Shown: one piece after another, positions 23,813 to 38,012 of the stretch
How positions within the stretch are numbered: the first letter of the stretch is position 1
Layout of the letters: every line of letters begins with the position of its first letter
NCBI GenBank assembly: GCA_013180625.2
Contig: SNVD02014502.1
Coordinates: 1,081,836-1,145,835 of the forward strand
Length of the DNA stretch: 64,000 bases
Reading direction: 5' to 3'
Source: Boswellia sacra
Taxonomy: Eukaryota; Streptophyta; Magnoliopsida; Sapindales; Burseraceae
The notes under the pieces: model-generated
Databases searched by the model: none
What the model saw: only the letters and a program-made list of their open reading frames with translations
Told to the model about the DNA's origin: nothing
Made by a program: the position numbers and the translations under genes

Positions 23813-24747
23813 TTTAAATAGTAACTATTTAGCGTACTCATGCACTTATCTAGTATTAGATCAAAAAAAAATAATAATAATTCAAAACTTTGTATTGCAT
23901 AAATTATAATAATGCAATAATCAATAATACATTTACTTTTTCTCAAAAGTAAATTCTACGAAATGAAATCAGCTATATATTATAAGGAATTATAAGAGTA
24001 AAGTTACGTATAATATATGTACTTGACGTTTTGTTTGCCTTAAAAATCTGTGCAGACAATCAAATTTCTGGTAAAATGTATTATAAAAAATCGATTGAAC
24101 CCTAAGCGTCACCAATTGATTGCAATCGCACATGATGTATTCAAAGATCTTGGAAAGAGAAGCCTTTAACTTGTTTAATTGGGAATTCAAGTACAAATTT
24201 TGATTGGCTGTACCATTACTCTCTATATGCAAATGAATAATAGCTTTAGAAGAAAAATGTTTGACTTGTTAACCAGGAATCAAAGTACCAACTTTGATTG
24301 CTCAAAATTTGGTTTGTAGAGGATTTTTGGGATTGGGAGACAAAACAAATTTATTATTGACATTAAATTTAATGATAGGAAGATGAAATAGAATTGTAAA
24401 ATTTGGTAAATTAAGTTTGATAAACTGTTGAAGTGACTCTAATCAGGAAAATACAAAATTAGGGAGGGGCATTTTTGTGAAAATAAGGCATAGTAAATAC
24501 AAAATTTTCAAAATTTAAACATGGACCGGCGCCTTCCTCGGCCTGTCTTGGCCCTGTCACTTCGTGGAAGGTTACATATATTAAACAGGGGATGTTAAAA
24601 AACTAATCAAATGCAATTAAATAGATTAATCTAATCTAAATCAATCCAATTTTGATGAGTTTTGAGTGCTATAATTGGATTTGATTCAATTTTCTACAAT
24701 CTATTGAAATTCCTTCTGAAAATCTAATAGAAATGATTAAATCCAAC

Positions 24748-25222
24748 TAGGGACGGAGCCAAAAATTGTTTCTAGAGGGGGCAAAATCGAACGGTAATAA
24801 AAAAATATAAGTTAATGTAAGTAAAATATAGTTATAAATTTAGAAAGTTTATAATATTTGTAGTCAACATTATTTGAGGTATAAATTAATATTTATCATA
24901 TAAATTTTAAGTTCTAAGTACAAGAGAAATGATAAAATAAAGTAATTAAGAATGTAATCAAATAAAATTTCAAACTTATTAATTCAAAATGATCTTATCT
25001 TTTTAAAAATAAAAATAAAATAATAGAGACAAAACAACTTAATGAGTAATGATAGAGAATATATCAAAAAAATTTGTTTGATAAATAAGATATAAATAGA
25101 AATATATATATATATATATATACAATGTACATTTTTAATAATTAAAGAGAAATAATTTTTTTTTTTCCTTTGGCCCAGTAGGAGCAATGGCCCCTACTGG
25201 GCCTATGCTGGATCCGTCCCTA
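24748..25222. mobile_element. hAT-type MITE, 475 bp
   Basis: Inverted ends TAGGGACGGAGCC and GGATCCGTCCCTA are flanked by an exact 8-bp direct repeat, AATCCAAC (24740-24747 and 25223-25230). An 8-bp duplication and this terminus are typical of hAT elements. The interior is AT-rich, with an AT microsatellite near 25100, and has no transposase. Confidence 0.88.
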
Positions 25223-25230
25223 AATCCAAC

Positions 25231-28200
25231 TTAAATTAAAAAAAAATGTATTTTATATTTTTTATTATGATGCATCATCTAATTAATGTCTCTCATTATA
25301 TTTTCATTTTTTTTGTCCTAATTTTACGTAATATTGCTTATTCTAATATGTAGTAGTGTAAAATATGATTTGACTGGATAGGATTAAATTGTATTTTTAA
25401 TATAGAGTATTTTATTTAAGCAATTGAAATAAAATTAACTAAAAATTTTGACTTACAAATACTTGTTTCATAATTTCTAATATATATTTATATATTTTTT
25501 TTCTTTTTTTTTTCAAAGTGAGAGAATACTGTTTTGCCATGTCCAATGGCAATACTTGTAATATTAGACGATATTATATATAAAACACAAATTTTTAATA
25601 AATCTAATTGTTGAGATGATTGATAAGTTGACAGTATTAAATCAACTTTTTGACTTTTAATATTAAACATTAAATTTAGTTAAATGAATGATCTTAAATT
25701 TGTACTACTAAATTTATGTTAAAAAATTTTCTTTCCATTTATTTAATAAAAATTAACATCAATAATTTTAGTCTAACTTCTTATATCAAATATAAAAATC
25801 AAAATACTAATTTTGAAACAAAACTTATGAAAGTGGATGTAAATTTCCATTAGAAAGAGAAAAGTTACGTGCCAGCCTGAACGTGCTTATTTTGTATTCA
25901 GTTTGCATCGTTTAGTGGGAAATTTAAATTGAAATTTAAATGATCACACGTAAGCTCACATGTGAATTGATTAATGTCGAAAGTTAAATGGTTGGAGTCA
26001 ATTGAATAAAAGGGCTAAAGCCTAATTGCTAGGTTTCACATGAGCCTATGAGCCTATGACCCAATTTCCATATTTTAAAACCTTCACTTAGTGCCTATGT
26101 TTATTTAGACTTAATTTAATTAATTAATTATATAACAAACAAAAAGTGATAATAATTAAATATAATCTTCATCATTATCCTTCACATTCCTTCTATCTCC
26201 CGATTACATTTAATTTAAAATTTTTAATTGAAATTAGGAAAAATAATCAATCAATGAGAATAACGAAAAGCTTCTGTAGCTAGGGTCTAACTTCTTACAC
26301 TTCTTCTTTTAGAAGTGCACTCGCTATTTTAAAATTATAAAAACTAAATATTTATACAAAAATATAAGATAATTTCAAAAACAAATCCATGCAACAAATA
26401 AAAATTCAATTGTTTACTATTATATTTAATAAATATTACTATAAAAATGAGAAAATTATCTATAAACTACATAATCTATTAATAAAACTATTTTTTAATA
26501 AATAACTTTTTTATCAATTTTTAATAAATTTTATCTTTTAATTTTACTTTTCATGCAATAAACATTGACCTATTAATTTTATTTATATAATACATATGTT
26601 ATTTTTTAAATAATTCAGATTTTTTTTTTTTGCATAAAACTATGACTCATTGTCAAGATATTCATAAATTTCCTCATCTTGAGAGGATACTAAATATAAA
26701 TGTTTTCAAGGTATACTTAATAACGGGTTAGAAAGAGGATCATCGAACTTTTAACTCAAAATTACATTTTGAAACATTGAAATAAATTCTAAATATTTAT
26801 TTATTTTAATCCAAAAAATCTAACCAAAGAGTTTAAGAATTCAAAACATTGAATGTGAAATATTGATTTCTAGATATTGAATCATAAAAGCAAATGTGAT
26901 AGATGAATTAATTTTTAAATGAACTTTCTTTTGTTTTTTAATAATTCTTTTCATAAATTGTATATAAGATAACATATATAAGATGTACGATACCTGATGT
27001 GAGATCCATTAGATTACAATTATGAATAAAATCAGGGATTTCAATTTGATTTATAAAATTTTAATAAATTAGGGATTTTGATTTTCTAAATTGAGATAAC
27101 TCCTATTTTGAGTTGTTTTCCTGATTAATAGTTGAACAATATATAATTAATTTGGTTTACAAATTATTTTTCTGAAAACTTAACTAAGTGCTTGACAAGT
27201 AAATTATTAAGTTGCCGAGCCTCATGTATATAATTCAAGGATTAATAATATTAATATATACATTACTTGATTCGTGCAAAACAAAGGTAAGGTTTTGTTA
27301 GATGTCAAAAGGTTCCTTCAATTTGACTATTTTTCATATAAAGGAGAAAAATATTGAAAGTTGTAAAATGAATCAAAGTGAGGGATCCGTTTCAAAAATA
27401 ATTCATGTACTACAAATTTGATGCTCTGACTCTATCCAGTAAGAATATATATAATTGGAATATCTAAATTTTGAGGAGCCAAGTTATCCTTCAATTATCG
27501 CGCCAACTTTGGCTGATTTTTACTGTGTTTCCCCTAGGGGAAAACATTCTGGCCCTTCCTTTATTTGTCAAAACACTGTACGATCCCTCGAGCTTCCAAA
27601 ACCACATGAAACCCCCTTGTTATTAGTCTCCTATCCGTGAAACCATTAAAAGGAAGGGCACCAAAGTAATTTTATATTATAAGAAAATAACTTGAATATA
27701 ATAATGATATATTAAATTTAATTAATTTTTCCCCCCTTTTTTTGACCCTATTCTCTCTTTTTCCCTTTACGTATCTCACCTTAAAACCTTATGAACAAAC
27801 AATGATCGAAAACAAACACCCCGCCAATCTTGATGTCACCGCTGATGTTATGCCTTCCTACACAGTCTCCAAACTCATTGAGTTCAGGATCTATCATCTC
27901 CATACGTAGAGATCTACCTTTGCCACTATGCCTGAACTAAGCCTCGTTTTGGTGGCCTTTTTAAAAATAGCCTTCCAACTAAATTTTTTATGCCATGGCC
28001 TCCAATAAAGGAATGACACTATTAACCTCCAATAATTTGAATTATACTTAATAAAACCCTCAACCCAAAGTCTGGTGAAACAGTGTGGGACAGCCCTTCG
28101 TTTGAGTATGCGCCATCCCCTCGCTTCCAAAAAGCCTGCCCTTAGAAACTTTTTTTCTTAATCAGACGATTTCTCTCCTATCATAGATAATCAATTAAAG

Positions 28201-29300
28201 TCTGATATGTAGGAATCTAAGTATCAATTGACTAACATTGCTTTTCACTCATCAATTCCTCAAAGTCTGAAACCTCAAACTCTAATGGATTAAGAGATCA
28301 TTCAGGGACATATCAATATATGTTTTTGGTGGTTTTTTTTTTTTTACTTTTTTGTTGTGAAAATTGTATGATTCTACGATATGGGCATTGGAATATTGAG
28401 TTTTGGTATGGGTTTATGGGTTTTATGCTAAAAAATAAAGAATTATCAAAGGTTAAAGAAGAAGATCGATGTTTCAACATGTGGACAAAGAGTTGTTAAA
28501 CCCACTCATCGAACTTCGAATGTCCATCGAATTGTCGAATTCTATGTCAAACGCTTGTTGAACTATGTTTTGGCATGCTGTCGTTGAGCAGCATTGTTGA
28601 ACTATCAAATTAGGTAATATGATCATTATCTAATGATAGGCCATTTGAAAACTATGTCATAAAAATTTTGTAGGCACGAGACTATTTTTAAAAATACCCT
28701 CAAAATGGGGGCTAGTCTTGTAAATTTTCGTTCATTTACACGCTCCAAAATCATCTCCAACCTCTACAACTCCACCATAGAAACCTCCGGCTTCATCCTC
28801 TCTCAAAATTGGCTATTGTAGTAGTGGTGCTTGGCCCTTTTTTGTTTAAAGCATTAGAGATAAGGACGAAAGAGAGAGAAATAATTAGAGATAAAAAGAA
28901 TGGGAGGAGACGAAGAGAGAGAAGGGTTTTAATTTTTCTTTTTTTAACAAATAGAGTATGTGCTTTGAAGGGTAAATTAGTCATTTCATTAGTTGATGTA
29001 AAAGAAATGATAACTCGATAACGTGGAGGTGAATGGTTGGGGTTTTGGGTATTTTCAAAAAGTTTCGGGGGCGGCGAGGCATTCTGAAAATAAAGGGGCC
29101 TCTACTAATTCCCGAATCCCCATTAGTATTAGCAATAGGCATGGTAAGGATAGAGCTCCAGGACCAGCTATGATGTGTTACATCACATATTGCAGACGTG
29201 CACAGAAAGGTGGTGAATCTGACGAACGAAAAGGCAGGGCAGGCCGAGGCGATGGCGACCCCATGCATATTGGAGTTATCTGAAGACTAGTCGACTATTG
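25231..29300. other. AT-rich intergenic stretch, no gene recognised
   Basis: Short open frames (for example 27455-27640 plus, 27894-28130 minus, 28981-29283 both strands) have no recognisable domain, no splice partners and no start context that I would trust. The area near 27780-28130 has higher GC and may be an old pseudogene or element fragment, but I could not identify it. Confidence 0.4.
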
Positions 29301-29599
29301 GTCTCAAATCTCAGGTCTTCTACTTTCCTTAGTAGTTGATATATGTAAGTTGAAGTGGAATGGAAAGAAAGAGGAAGATTCTTTCTATGTACTTAACTAA
29401 CTTATCTCTAGTTGTAGTTGTAGTTGTTGCGTGTAAAGCAGTTGGTGTTTGTGGCGGAAAAAGGGAGCCCAAAAATCAACAAAAAGAAAAGCGGATGGTA
29501 CAATGAGCTCAACTTTAAAGATAACCTTTTGCTTTGTTAAATTTATCCCAACACAAATACTTCAACTTTTTCTCTGACTTCTCTGACGTCCCACCACTG

Positions 29600-32500
29600 T
29601 CTCCACCATCCCCACCCCCCTCTAATTTGCCCCATAATTAAACTTCCATCACCTCTCTCTCTCTCTATCTCTCTTGTTCCATAACACAACCCACTCAGAC
29701 TCGGTCATGGTGTTCTCTTGTCATCATCCACTGCCACTATAAGTCTCTTCCTTCCACCTCAATTTGATTTTTATTGTAAATTGTAATGTTACGAGTCTCT
29801 GCATCTCTCAATCTATGAAAAGTTTGTAATTTAAGCTAGAAGAGTTCTGGTTGCTCTGCCTCTCTCTGTACTTAAGTTGTTATGCTATATGGGTTGTTTG
29901 GAATCTTTGCTTTTTCATACAATAATGAGGTCTCATGTGATCTGAATTTTTAGTAGACTGGAGAAATTTTGAGAGATTGAAATAACTTGATGAACATGCA
30001 TGCCTGTCCCTTCTCACTTGTTCAATTCTTTGATGGGTACTGGCTTTTCCTTTTTCTAAGTATTGCTTGGTTTGAATTCTCAGGCGTGCCCTTGTTTGCT
30101 GGACCTGCAAGTATTTTCAGTAAGCCAAGATTCTCCTAAGATCAGGTTAATTACTTATGATATGAATGTAGCCCTTATCAGTTAAGATAGAATTAGAAAT
30201 AACAATTTTGGTTTGGGTTTGGTACTTCGTGAGAGGAAACTGAAATTCTTGCTTGATTGATCTTCTGTGTTGGATTTGGTTGTATAGTTTAAATAGGGGA
30301 CCTTGAGGTGGTGTAGAAATTGATTGTGTACAGATCTTCTAAGCCTAAATTTGTAGTACCCTTTTGTTGCTGGACTTTTGCAACTTTTACTTTCTATTGC
30401 TTCATTCTCTTGGATCGCTAAAGTTAATTCAAGTTCCTTATGAGGGTTCTAAGGTCCTGAAAGTGTAGCTTGATAAATCAAAAACATAGAATTGATTTTA
30501 GCTTGATGATCTAGAAGATGCTTTTTGCTTTTCTCTTTCATGAACTTGCTCTTTCTGTCCTTGGCTAGATTCCATGCTGCATTTTCTTCTTGTTAATTTT
30601 ACTCGTGTGAAAGTTTAAAGATTAGTCTGTCTGTGTATTGCTATCTCATAAAAATTTCTCTTATGTTTGACTGTGGTTGATGAGTTCACAACTCATTTGA
30701 TGCATATCATGATTCTGGAACATATATTCCGTATGGATGAATGAATTAGACTGGCATACACTTTTCTTTTGCACATTATTGCTTAAAATTGGTCTTTAGT
30801 TACTCTATTTTTTTTTTCCAAAACATGAAGGTTTTTACAGAATTTTAGTAGCAGATATTATCTGCAGAGATTTTCTCTTTTATTTTTTTGGTAACATCAA
30901 AAAACACTGGGATATTTTGTTGTAGTATTTATATTAAAAATCAATATTTAAAAATAGGGAAAATTCTAGCAAGAATACCCTGAAAAACAATTACACAAAC
31001 TCTTGATGCCAAGGCTGTCCTATCACATTTTCCTGAATTAAACCAGCAAAAACTCTTTGATACTCTTTTTCGTGTTCAAGTGTCACCTAAAATTAGAAAG
31101 TTTGAAGATATGGTCATTAAAAAGGATATAGTGGCGAGGATAATTGGGAAGTAACATACAATAAATAGTATAAATGATTGGCTGCATGAAAGATGGTTAG
31201 GATCTAGATATGATGAGGAAAAGAAAGCTGAAAAAGATGGTTTTAACCAACGGCCGGAAAAATAAAGAGCTAATATAATTTGAGCGAAAGAAGCTAATAA
31301 ACATGTTACATTTAAATAATGGTAAAATTGTCTAGAAAAGCCAAAATGATTGGAATAGTGCTTCATGATATTGTGATCACTCAACTGCGCTGTCATACTT
31401 CTTCATATTCATAGAAAATATTGAATTGAAAGTAGGAAAGTATCCTAAATGAAATGTCAGAGATTCCCGGGTGTTCAGGAATTCGATGGTGAAGTCTTGC
31501 AAAGAGTTTGAGTTTCCTTGAAGTGATAGGTGACTAAACATATCCAAATTGTCAATAACAGTCTTCATTTCTTATGATAACATTGTTCTGAATATTAGGA
31601 ATTGTGACATGGTTGCTTTTATCTAACAAAATATATGTCGTTGGAGAAGGCCCGAAATCAATTCTATCATAGCATAATTTATTTTCTCAAGTCATAGGCA
31701 GTTGTGTATTAGAGGATGTTATGCTCGTTGGAGTGGTATGAAATATGAGGTCTAATTTTTGATCCTGTATTGTTAAAAAAAGTTTTAAATTGGATGTACA
31801 TCATAATAGTGAGTACAGTGCCAAGGCATTTGCTGGTCCTTCACGCTTTTTTCTTCTCAATGGTTATTGGAAGTCAGAGGAATAAGTTTGCTTATTTGGA
31901 ACTGAGTATTTCAATCATGTTTAAATAGAAACCATAACTGTTGATTGATTAATTTGCGTGCTATTTAAATAAAACTTTTGTACTCCATATACTACTTTTT
32001 CCAATCTTCTATTTTCAAGTAAAGTGGAGTACTGTGGCATTGAACAAGTGATTCTATATGTTGTAAACATGAAATTCCTAAGGCTTTTTTTGTTTTTGTT
32101 TTCGGAAAACATTTATGAATATCCACATTAAACAATGCATTTCAAATCAATATCAACCACTTATTATTTTCAAAATTTAAAAAAATTCAAAACTTACCAC
32201 GCTTTTCTTAATTTTGAAAACAAAAACATAAAATTTGTAAACAAACACACCCTAAGCATTTGAGTTTAATTTTTGAGCCATTGATCCCTGCCATCCATTA
32301 ATAGCTTCGAATTTCTTTCCCAATCAACAGTGATTAGCCGTTTTTATCATTAGCCTCCCCTACCGTTCATTCTATTGTTATGTGACCTGAACTATACTTC
32401 TTGTAACTTGCATGGTAACCAACATTCTTTCATGTACGAAGGTCGAGAATAACTGAAAGTATAAGTAAGTTTCTGTTGAGTAATTAACAAATGTAAGAAA

Positions 32501-34713
32501 TTGAATTTCTTGAGCTCTCAGAGCTACCTGACATTTGTGCCGGGCAAATATGAAGTGCAGGTGCTTGGCACCTTCAAGTAAATATATACAATTTTAGTTG
32601 CAGCTCAATGTCAAGGTTAATTAACTATCAGTCAAAGTAAATTATATTGGATTTGCTACAAGTACCTGTATGTGCTTTTATCAGTATTTGTATGTTATTT
32701 TTTCCTCTTTTCCCTTGAGGCATAATTTTTATTTCTCTTCATAGTGCAGAAGTTTAATGATTCTTTCAATTTTTTTTCTTATTCTCTTTTCTTTTAATAT
32801 ATAACGATAATGACATTTTAGTACAGAAATTTTTCCTGAATGATTGCTTGTTTCCTCGGATGATTGCGCACACATGTAACAAAGATTAACTCATAACACT
32901 CATTGCATATTGGACTAGAAGGATCCGTTCCCCTGTAACAAAAAGTTTAATATCCATCTCTGTCACATTTGAGTGCCCTAAATTCTGGCGTCCTCAACAT
33001 TGAATCAAACAATTTCAGGTTCATGTATCTGTTGCTGAAGGTAAGGTACCTCACTTTCCATCTTTCCCTATTATACACCTAGTACGCAGCTGTTCCCTCA
33101 AAATAATAGGGTAAAGCCTTCTATCGTATTACTGTGTAAATGATGAATGTCTTCCATTCCGTGGTGCATGGTACAGTATAATGTGTTAAGAAGCAGCTGG
33201 CGACCTCCAAACTGACTGAAAGCATAGCATTTTAGAATATAAAAGTCTCCCTGTTGCTATCATCACTTATTTGCTTAATATGTTACCACTATTCAAAGAG
33301 AGCCAGGCTACTTTTTTGTTGTTCATTGCCACCCCATATTAGTTGTTCAAGTTGCTGCATACTTTTGCTGGAAAATGAAGGGGGGACCTACAGGCTGCGG
33401 GTTTTTTTTTGTGCCAGAAAAACAAAACAAGTTCAGTTCACTGCCTCCAAAATTTTTGGTTTATTCTCTACAATATTCCTGCATGTGCAATAAGTTTTCT
33501 CTAAATTCAGGAATAGTCATATAGAGGTTCTAGTTAACCCTAAAGCTTCCATGTTAATTCCTCTTGGTTCTGTCGGAGACTTGCCAGAGGAAGAAACAGC
33601 CTAACATGCCTTCCAATCTTCGAAAAATGTTGTAAGCGAACTCCACATAGGAATCCTGTTTTCAGCACATCTCCCAGTGGTGTAATACTTTACACTCCCC
33701 TGACTATCTCAAAGCACATTTTGGATACCTTCTCAGTCTTTCATTTGCTTAATGGCGGATGTCATTCTTTAAACAAAATATTGAGGTGAAGATCAGAAGC
33801 TCAAAGCTTGAAAACTTTATCATAATTTTTTGATTTTCTAAACTTTCTCACAATTGTCCAATAGTGGGGAAAAAAATAACGGAAAAAGGTTTTCCCTCCT
33901 TTTCTCCTTGAGCGGTTGACTTGTGAACCATGGTTTGGAATGATTTTGTGGCATACTTCATTACTAGTTTGGAATGATTTTGTAGCATACATCACTACTG
34001 GTTTGGAATGATTTTGTACCATACTTCTACTAGTTTGGATGATTTTGTAGTATACTTCGTTACTGGTTTAGAATGATTTTGTAGCATAATTCATAATTTG
34101 TTCTTCCTATGCAGAAACGAAGTTTGTTTGATTGCCACATATACAGTTTTATTGGAAGATTAAGATGGATTTCTCTGCATATAAACCTATTCTCTTGAAC
34201 ATAGTTATGGTAATTGTAATTCTCTTTCCTTTTAGGAGTTATTCTCGATCTTAAATCATAAGGGACTGATCAATTTTGAAGACATAATTTATACACCGAA
34301 TTGGAAATGTTCTGGCTTCATTGTTCTGTTTTTGCACTGGCTTCATTGTTCTGTTTTTGTACAACTTAGACTCCTTGGGTCTGGAATTACAAAGCAAAAG
34401 TAATCTTCTGAATATTATTTTATTTTCCTGTTTTCTTAAGGTTTATCATATCAGTGTTTAAGTAGTAAACCTTCCTATTTTAGTTTATTTTATTGCTTAT
34501 TTGAAATTGTTTTCCTTAAAAATCATGCCATGCTGTTTATTTTCATTGTAATGCCATGCTCAATTGATCTTTGTGTGAATACTTAATTTAATCCTATCTC
34601 AAAATGCAGGTGGGGATCATCTAAGTGTTGCAAAAGATCATTTTGACTGGCTCATTCTCGTCTAAGCTCATTTAGGATGTAATTTAGCTCCTATCTCAAA
34701 ACTTTATTCAATC
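29600..34713 (+). promoter_or_regulatory. Probable promoter, 5' UTR exon and 5' UTR intron of the zinc-finger gene
   Basis: A CT-rich tract at about 29649-29675 followed by pyrimidine-rich sequence to about 29770 looks like a plant 5' UTR. The next strong acceptor before the coding exon is AAAATGCAG ending at 34609, so the stretch between would be one or more UTR introns totalling up to 5 kb. It holds a minisatellite at 33931-34093. Two minus-strand open frames near 31076-31568 are unrecognised. The transcript structure is inferred, not shown. Confidence 0.4.
33931..34093. repeat. Minisatellite, about 34 bp x 5
   Basis: The phrase GGTTTGGAATGATTTTGTAG followed by CATACTTC(A/G)TTACT recurs five times with small changes. 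Confidence 0.85.
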
Positions 34714-35484
34714 ATGAAACCAGAAATTGAAGTGGAAGCTTCATCAGAAAATGATTTGGATGATATCAGTCAAGTAGCTTCCAACCTATCCAACCAAGAA
34801 ACATCTGTTGGTCGCTCCAATGACAGTCTAACTAACTCTTCTCATCTCACTAATCCTTTAGATGTTCAGTCAATTTCACATCCAGTTTTACTTGACTTGA
34901 CTCTCTGCTTCAATAACAATGAATTGGGCGGAAGGGATTCAACAGGACTTGCACTATCGAGCACAAGTGAGAGTAGCAATCAGCCTGCAGCTCGAACTCA
35001 ATCCACTGCAGTCCCACGAGTGTTCTCTTGCAATTACTGTCACCGCAAATTCTATAGCTCACAAGCTCTTGGTGGTCATCAGAATGCACACAAGCGGGAA
35101 AGAACACTAGCAAAACGGGCAATGCGGATGGGGATATTTTCTGATAGGTATTCCGGCTTAGCATCTCTGCCTCTTCATGGTTCTTCATTTAGGTCTTTGG
35201 GGATCAAAGCTCACTCATCAGTGCACCAAGGCTTTGTATCTCCAGTGAGGCCAGCAGACTTTAGAAGCAGTGCAAGGTTTGAACATGGATATCCTGGTCT
35301 ACCGATATTTATGGACGATGATGAGGCAGAGTTGCTATGGCCAGGCAGTTTCCATCAGATAGGTGAGGCAGGTAACTCTAATCCAAGTTTCATAATGGCG
35401 GGAAGTTCAAGTCTGAATTTTTTGGAGGTTACACCGGCAGTGGACTTGGAGAATTCTGCACTAGATCTCACACTTAAACTTTGA
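34714..35484 (+). CDS. Single C2H2 zinc-finger transcriptional repressor (ZFP4/ZFP7-like)
   Basis: An intronless 256-residue frame from ATG 34714 to TGA. It has one Q-type C2H2 finger, [19 protein letters not shown], with ligands C106, C109, H122 and H126 and the plant-specific QALGGH helix. Right after it comes a basic stretch ([14 protein letters not shown]). Two EAR-type repression motifs are visible: LLDLTLCF at about 59-66 and LDLTLKL as the last seven residues. This layout is that of the small Arabidopsis ZFP1-ZFP7 group, nuclear DNA-binding repressors of development and hormone response. A serine/asparagine-rich N terminus precedes the finger. An intronless coding exon behind a 5' UTR intron fits the context. 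The paralogue cannot be fixed by eye. Confidence 0.93.
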   Translation: MKPEIEVEASSENDLDDISQVASNLSNQETSVGRSNDSLTNSSHLTNPLDVQSISHPVLLDLTLCFNNNELGGRDSTGLALSSTSESSNQPAARTQSTAVPRVFSCNYCHRKFYSSQALGGHQNAHKRERTLAKRAMRMGIFSDRYSGLASLPLHGSSFRSLGIKAHSSVHQGFVSPVRPADFRSSARFEHGYPGLPIFMDDDEAELLWPGSFHQIGEAGNSNPSFIMAGSSSLNFLEVTPAVDLENSALDLTLKL

Positions 35485-37114
35485 CAAATTTGTTTATTCT
35501 TATCAAGCCTTGGCAGCTTTGTTTGGAGTTTGTACAGTGAGATGTGTATGTTGCAGTATGAGCTTTTTACTCTTCCCTCTATAGTAATTGTGTTACTTTG
35601 GCAGTGTAAAAGAGCTTCACAATGCTTCATTTGGAGCTCCTTTGATTTTTATGATCCATGTGATTCAATGTGCTACTGTTAAATTTCTCATGCATAGTTC
35701 TTTTTTTTTTTTTTTTTGGCCTCATTCTTTACAATCAAGTCTACCTACCTAAAAGCATATTTTGTTATTGTCAATATTTTTGTTACTCTATTTCAGGTCT
35801 CTACAAGATCAAATTCAATTTATCATATGATCATTATCTAATTCAATATTTTTACAATAATTGCGGTCAATTGGAATATCCTATCTTTGATCATTATTTT
35901 TTCCTCTTCTAGTTTAGGCAAATTTCAGAAGGAAACCAATGAACATTAAAATTGTTGTTTCACATTCTATATTTGGAAAAACTAACACAAGATTAAGAAT
36001 GAGAGAGGATGGATTGGAAGGAGCCCAGGAGAAAGAATAATATATGAAGAATTGAATATTAACAGAGCTCTTTGATGGAAAAATACGTGTTTTTTTGGTT
36101 GTTCAAATATTTAATTTATTTATTTAGTCTAGATTACCATCATAATGCAATTAACATTAATATGATAACGGGAACAGAGTTAAAAGAAATTTATTTATAT
36201 TAAGTGAAAATAATTTAATGAAATGTGTTTAGTTCGGGTTATTTTAAGAATTACGGAGGTTGCATAGAGTAGAAATATATTGTAAAAATCTTAACCCGGG
36301 TTTATTGGGTAATTATGTGTTAAAGAGCAATATCTTGATTGTACGTGGTCCCATATTTTTAAACAAGTTGAAAAAAATAAATTAGTCAAGTGAATAATTT
36401 ATAAATCTTAGATAATTTTTTTTTTTTTGCCTAATCAAGTTATCATTAACTGACGGACATATTTCATTAATTAGGTTTTAACAACTTGATAATATTTTGA
36501 CAACGAGTTTATAATATCAACCTATAGCTTGACACTAGACACTTTATTAGCTGATTTGACAACATGCTAGACTCAATTAAAACTTAAAACCACCTTTCAA
36601 CTTGGTATCTGGAGTATAATATTTATCTAATTTTCTTAAAATATATTTATAATAAAAAGTTTTTTTTGATAAAACATAAAAAATATCCCAAGTCTCGTAG
36701 ACTATTTTGAGAAATAACAAAACTCTTAAAGTTTGTTCTAGCACCTAACCATTTATTGAGTTGTCGAACTAAAAAATGGCTTTAGGTGTATAACCAATCC
36801 AAACAACTATAATTCATACAATTTAACGTAATACAAATTTATTAAACAAATAAAAATAAAATTAAAATTAAAATTAAAAAATTATGAATAAATAAAACAA
36901 AATTTACCTATTCAATCACTTTATATAAAAAATCAAGTTGTATATGTTTGATTATTAAAATTGATTATATATCTAAAATTATTTCAAACTAAATATTAAG
37001 TCACCGACGACCATGCTCTATCGAACAAGATGTCGAATTGCTAACAGATGCTAGAGGCGTTGAACAATAAGGCGGGCTATGTTACATTTGAAAATTCGAG
37101 GGTGGATTTACATT

Positions 37115-38012
37115 GGGATAATTTTAAAAACTACCCCTAAGTTTTGGCTTAATATTAAGCAGAAATCATCTATGCATTTTCAATCAATAACACCCCTGAA
37201 CTTTAATTCAAATCATCAACAGTGTCAAAAAAGACACATATACCCCTTTTCTCACATGCTTGCATATAATTAAAATTATATAAGTTAAATATTATAATAA
37301 AATAATTAAAATACCTATAAAATATATAAAAATATTATTAAACAAGATAAAACACATGGGCTATAAAAGTCAAAAATACCCTTAATTGAAGTTGAATTTA
37401 AAAAATAAAAATTGCATGACCGTTGGATACTAAGATTATACTTTTTTAAAAAAAATAAAAAAATAATTAATTTTTTAAAAAATAGTATACGAAGATGAGA
37501 CACTGCATCCAATCTTTTAAAACCATTTTTTAAAATTTTTTTAAGAAAATAAAGTGAGAAATTTTTTATGAAAGTGAGACACTACATAAACAACCATTTT
37601 TTTCACATTGTGATTGGATCATTAAAAAAACACTTTGTTATTAAGTCCATAAAAATAACTGAGACTTTTCAATTTCTTAAAACAATTAAAAAAATGGTTG
37701 ATCCAACGGTAATGTAATTTTCATTTTTCAAATTCAACTTTAATTAAGGGTATTTTTGACTTTTATAACCCATGTGCTTTACCTTTTAATAATATTTTTA
37801 TATATTTTATAGGTATTTTGATTATTTTATTATAATATTTGACTTATGTAATTTCAACTATATGCAAACATGTGAGAAGAGGGGTATATGTACCTTTTTT
37901 GACACTGTTGTTGATTTGAATTAAAGTTCAGGGGTGTTATTGATTAAAAATGCATAGATGGTTTCTGCTTAATACTAAACCAAAACTCAGGGGTAATTTT
38001 TGAAATTATCCC
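37115..38012. mobile_element. Foldback / long-TIR MITE, about 900 bp
   Basis: The left arm 37115 to about 37430 and right arm about 37694-38012 are inverted copies. Matching blocks, left then right, include GGGATAATTTT with AAATTATCCC, CAATAACACCCCTGAACTTT with AAAGTTCAGGGGTGTTATTG, and ACACATGGGCTATAAAAGTC with GACTTTTATAACCCATGTG. The central 260 bp holds further partial inverted matches (GAGACACT..., AACCATTTTTT). No open frame is present. The flanks (ATTTACATT and ATTTAATAT) are similar but not identical, so the target duplication and superfamily stay open. Confidence 0.85.

Noticed and set aside
28981..29283. Overlapping frames on both strands near 29.1 kb
   Set aside because: No domain and no gene structure; a local GC-richer patch explains both.
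31076..31568. Minus-strand hydrophobic frames, possibly a membrane protein
   Set aside because: No family match and no partner exons; the sequence is likely intron or UTR of the zinc-finger gene.
34910..35188. Minus-strand frame over the zinc-finger exon
   Set aside because: Antisense shadow of a well-supported coding exon.
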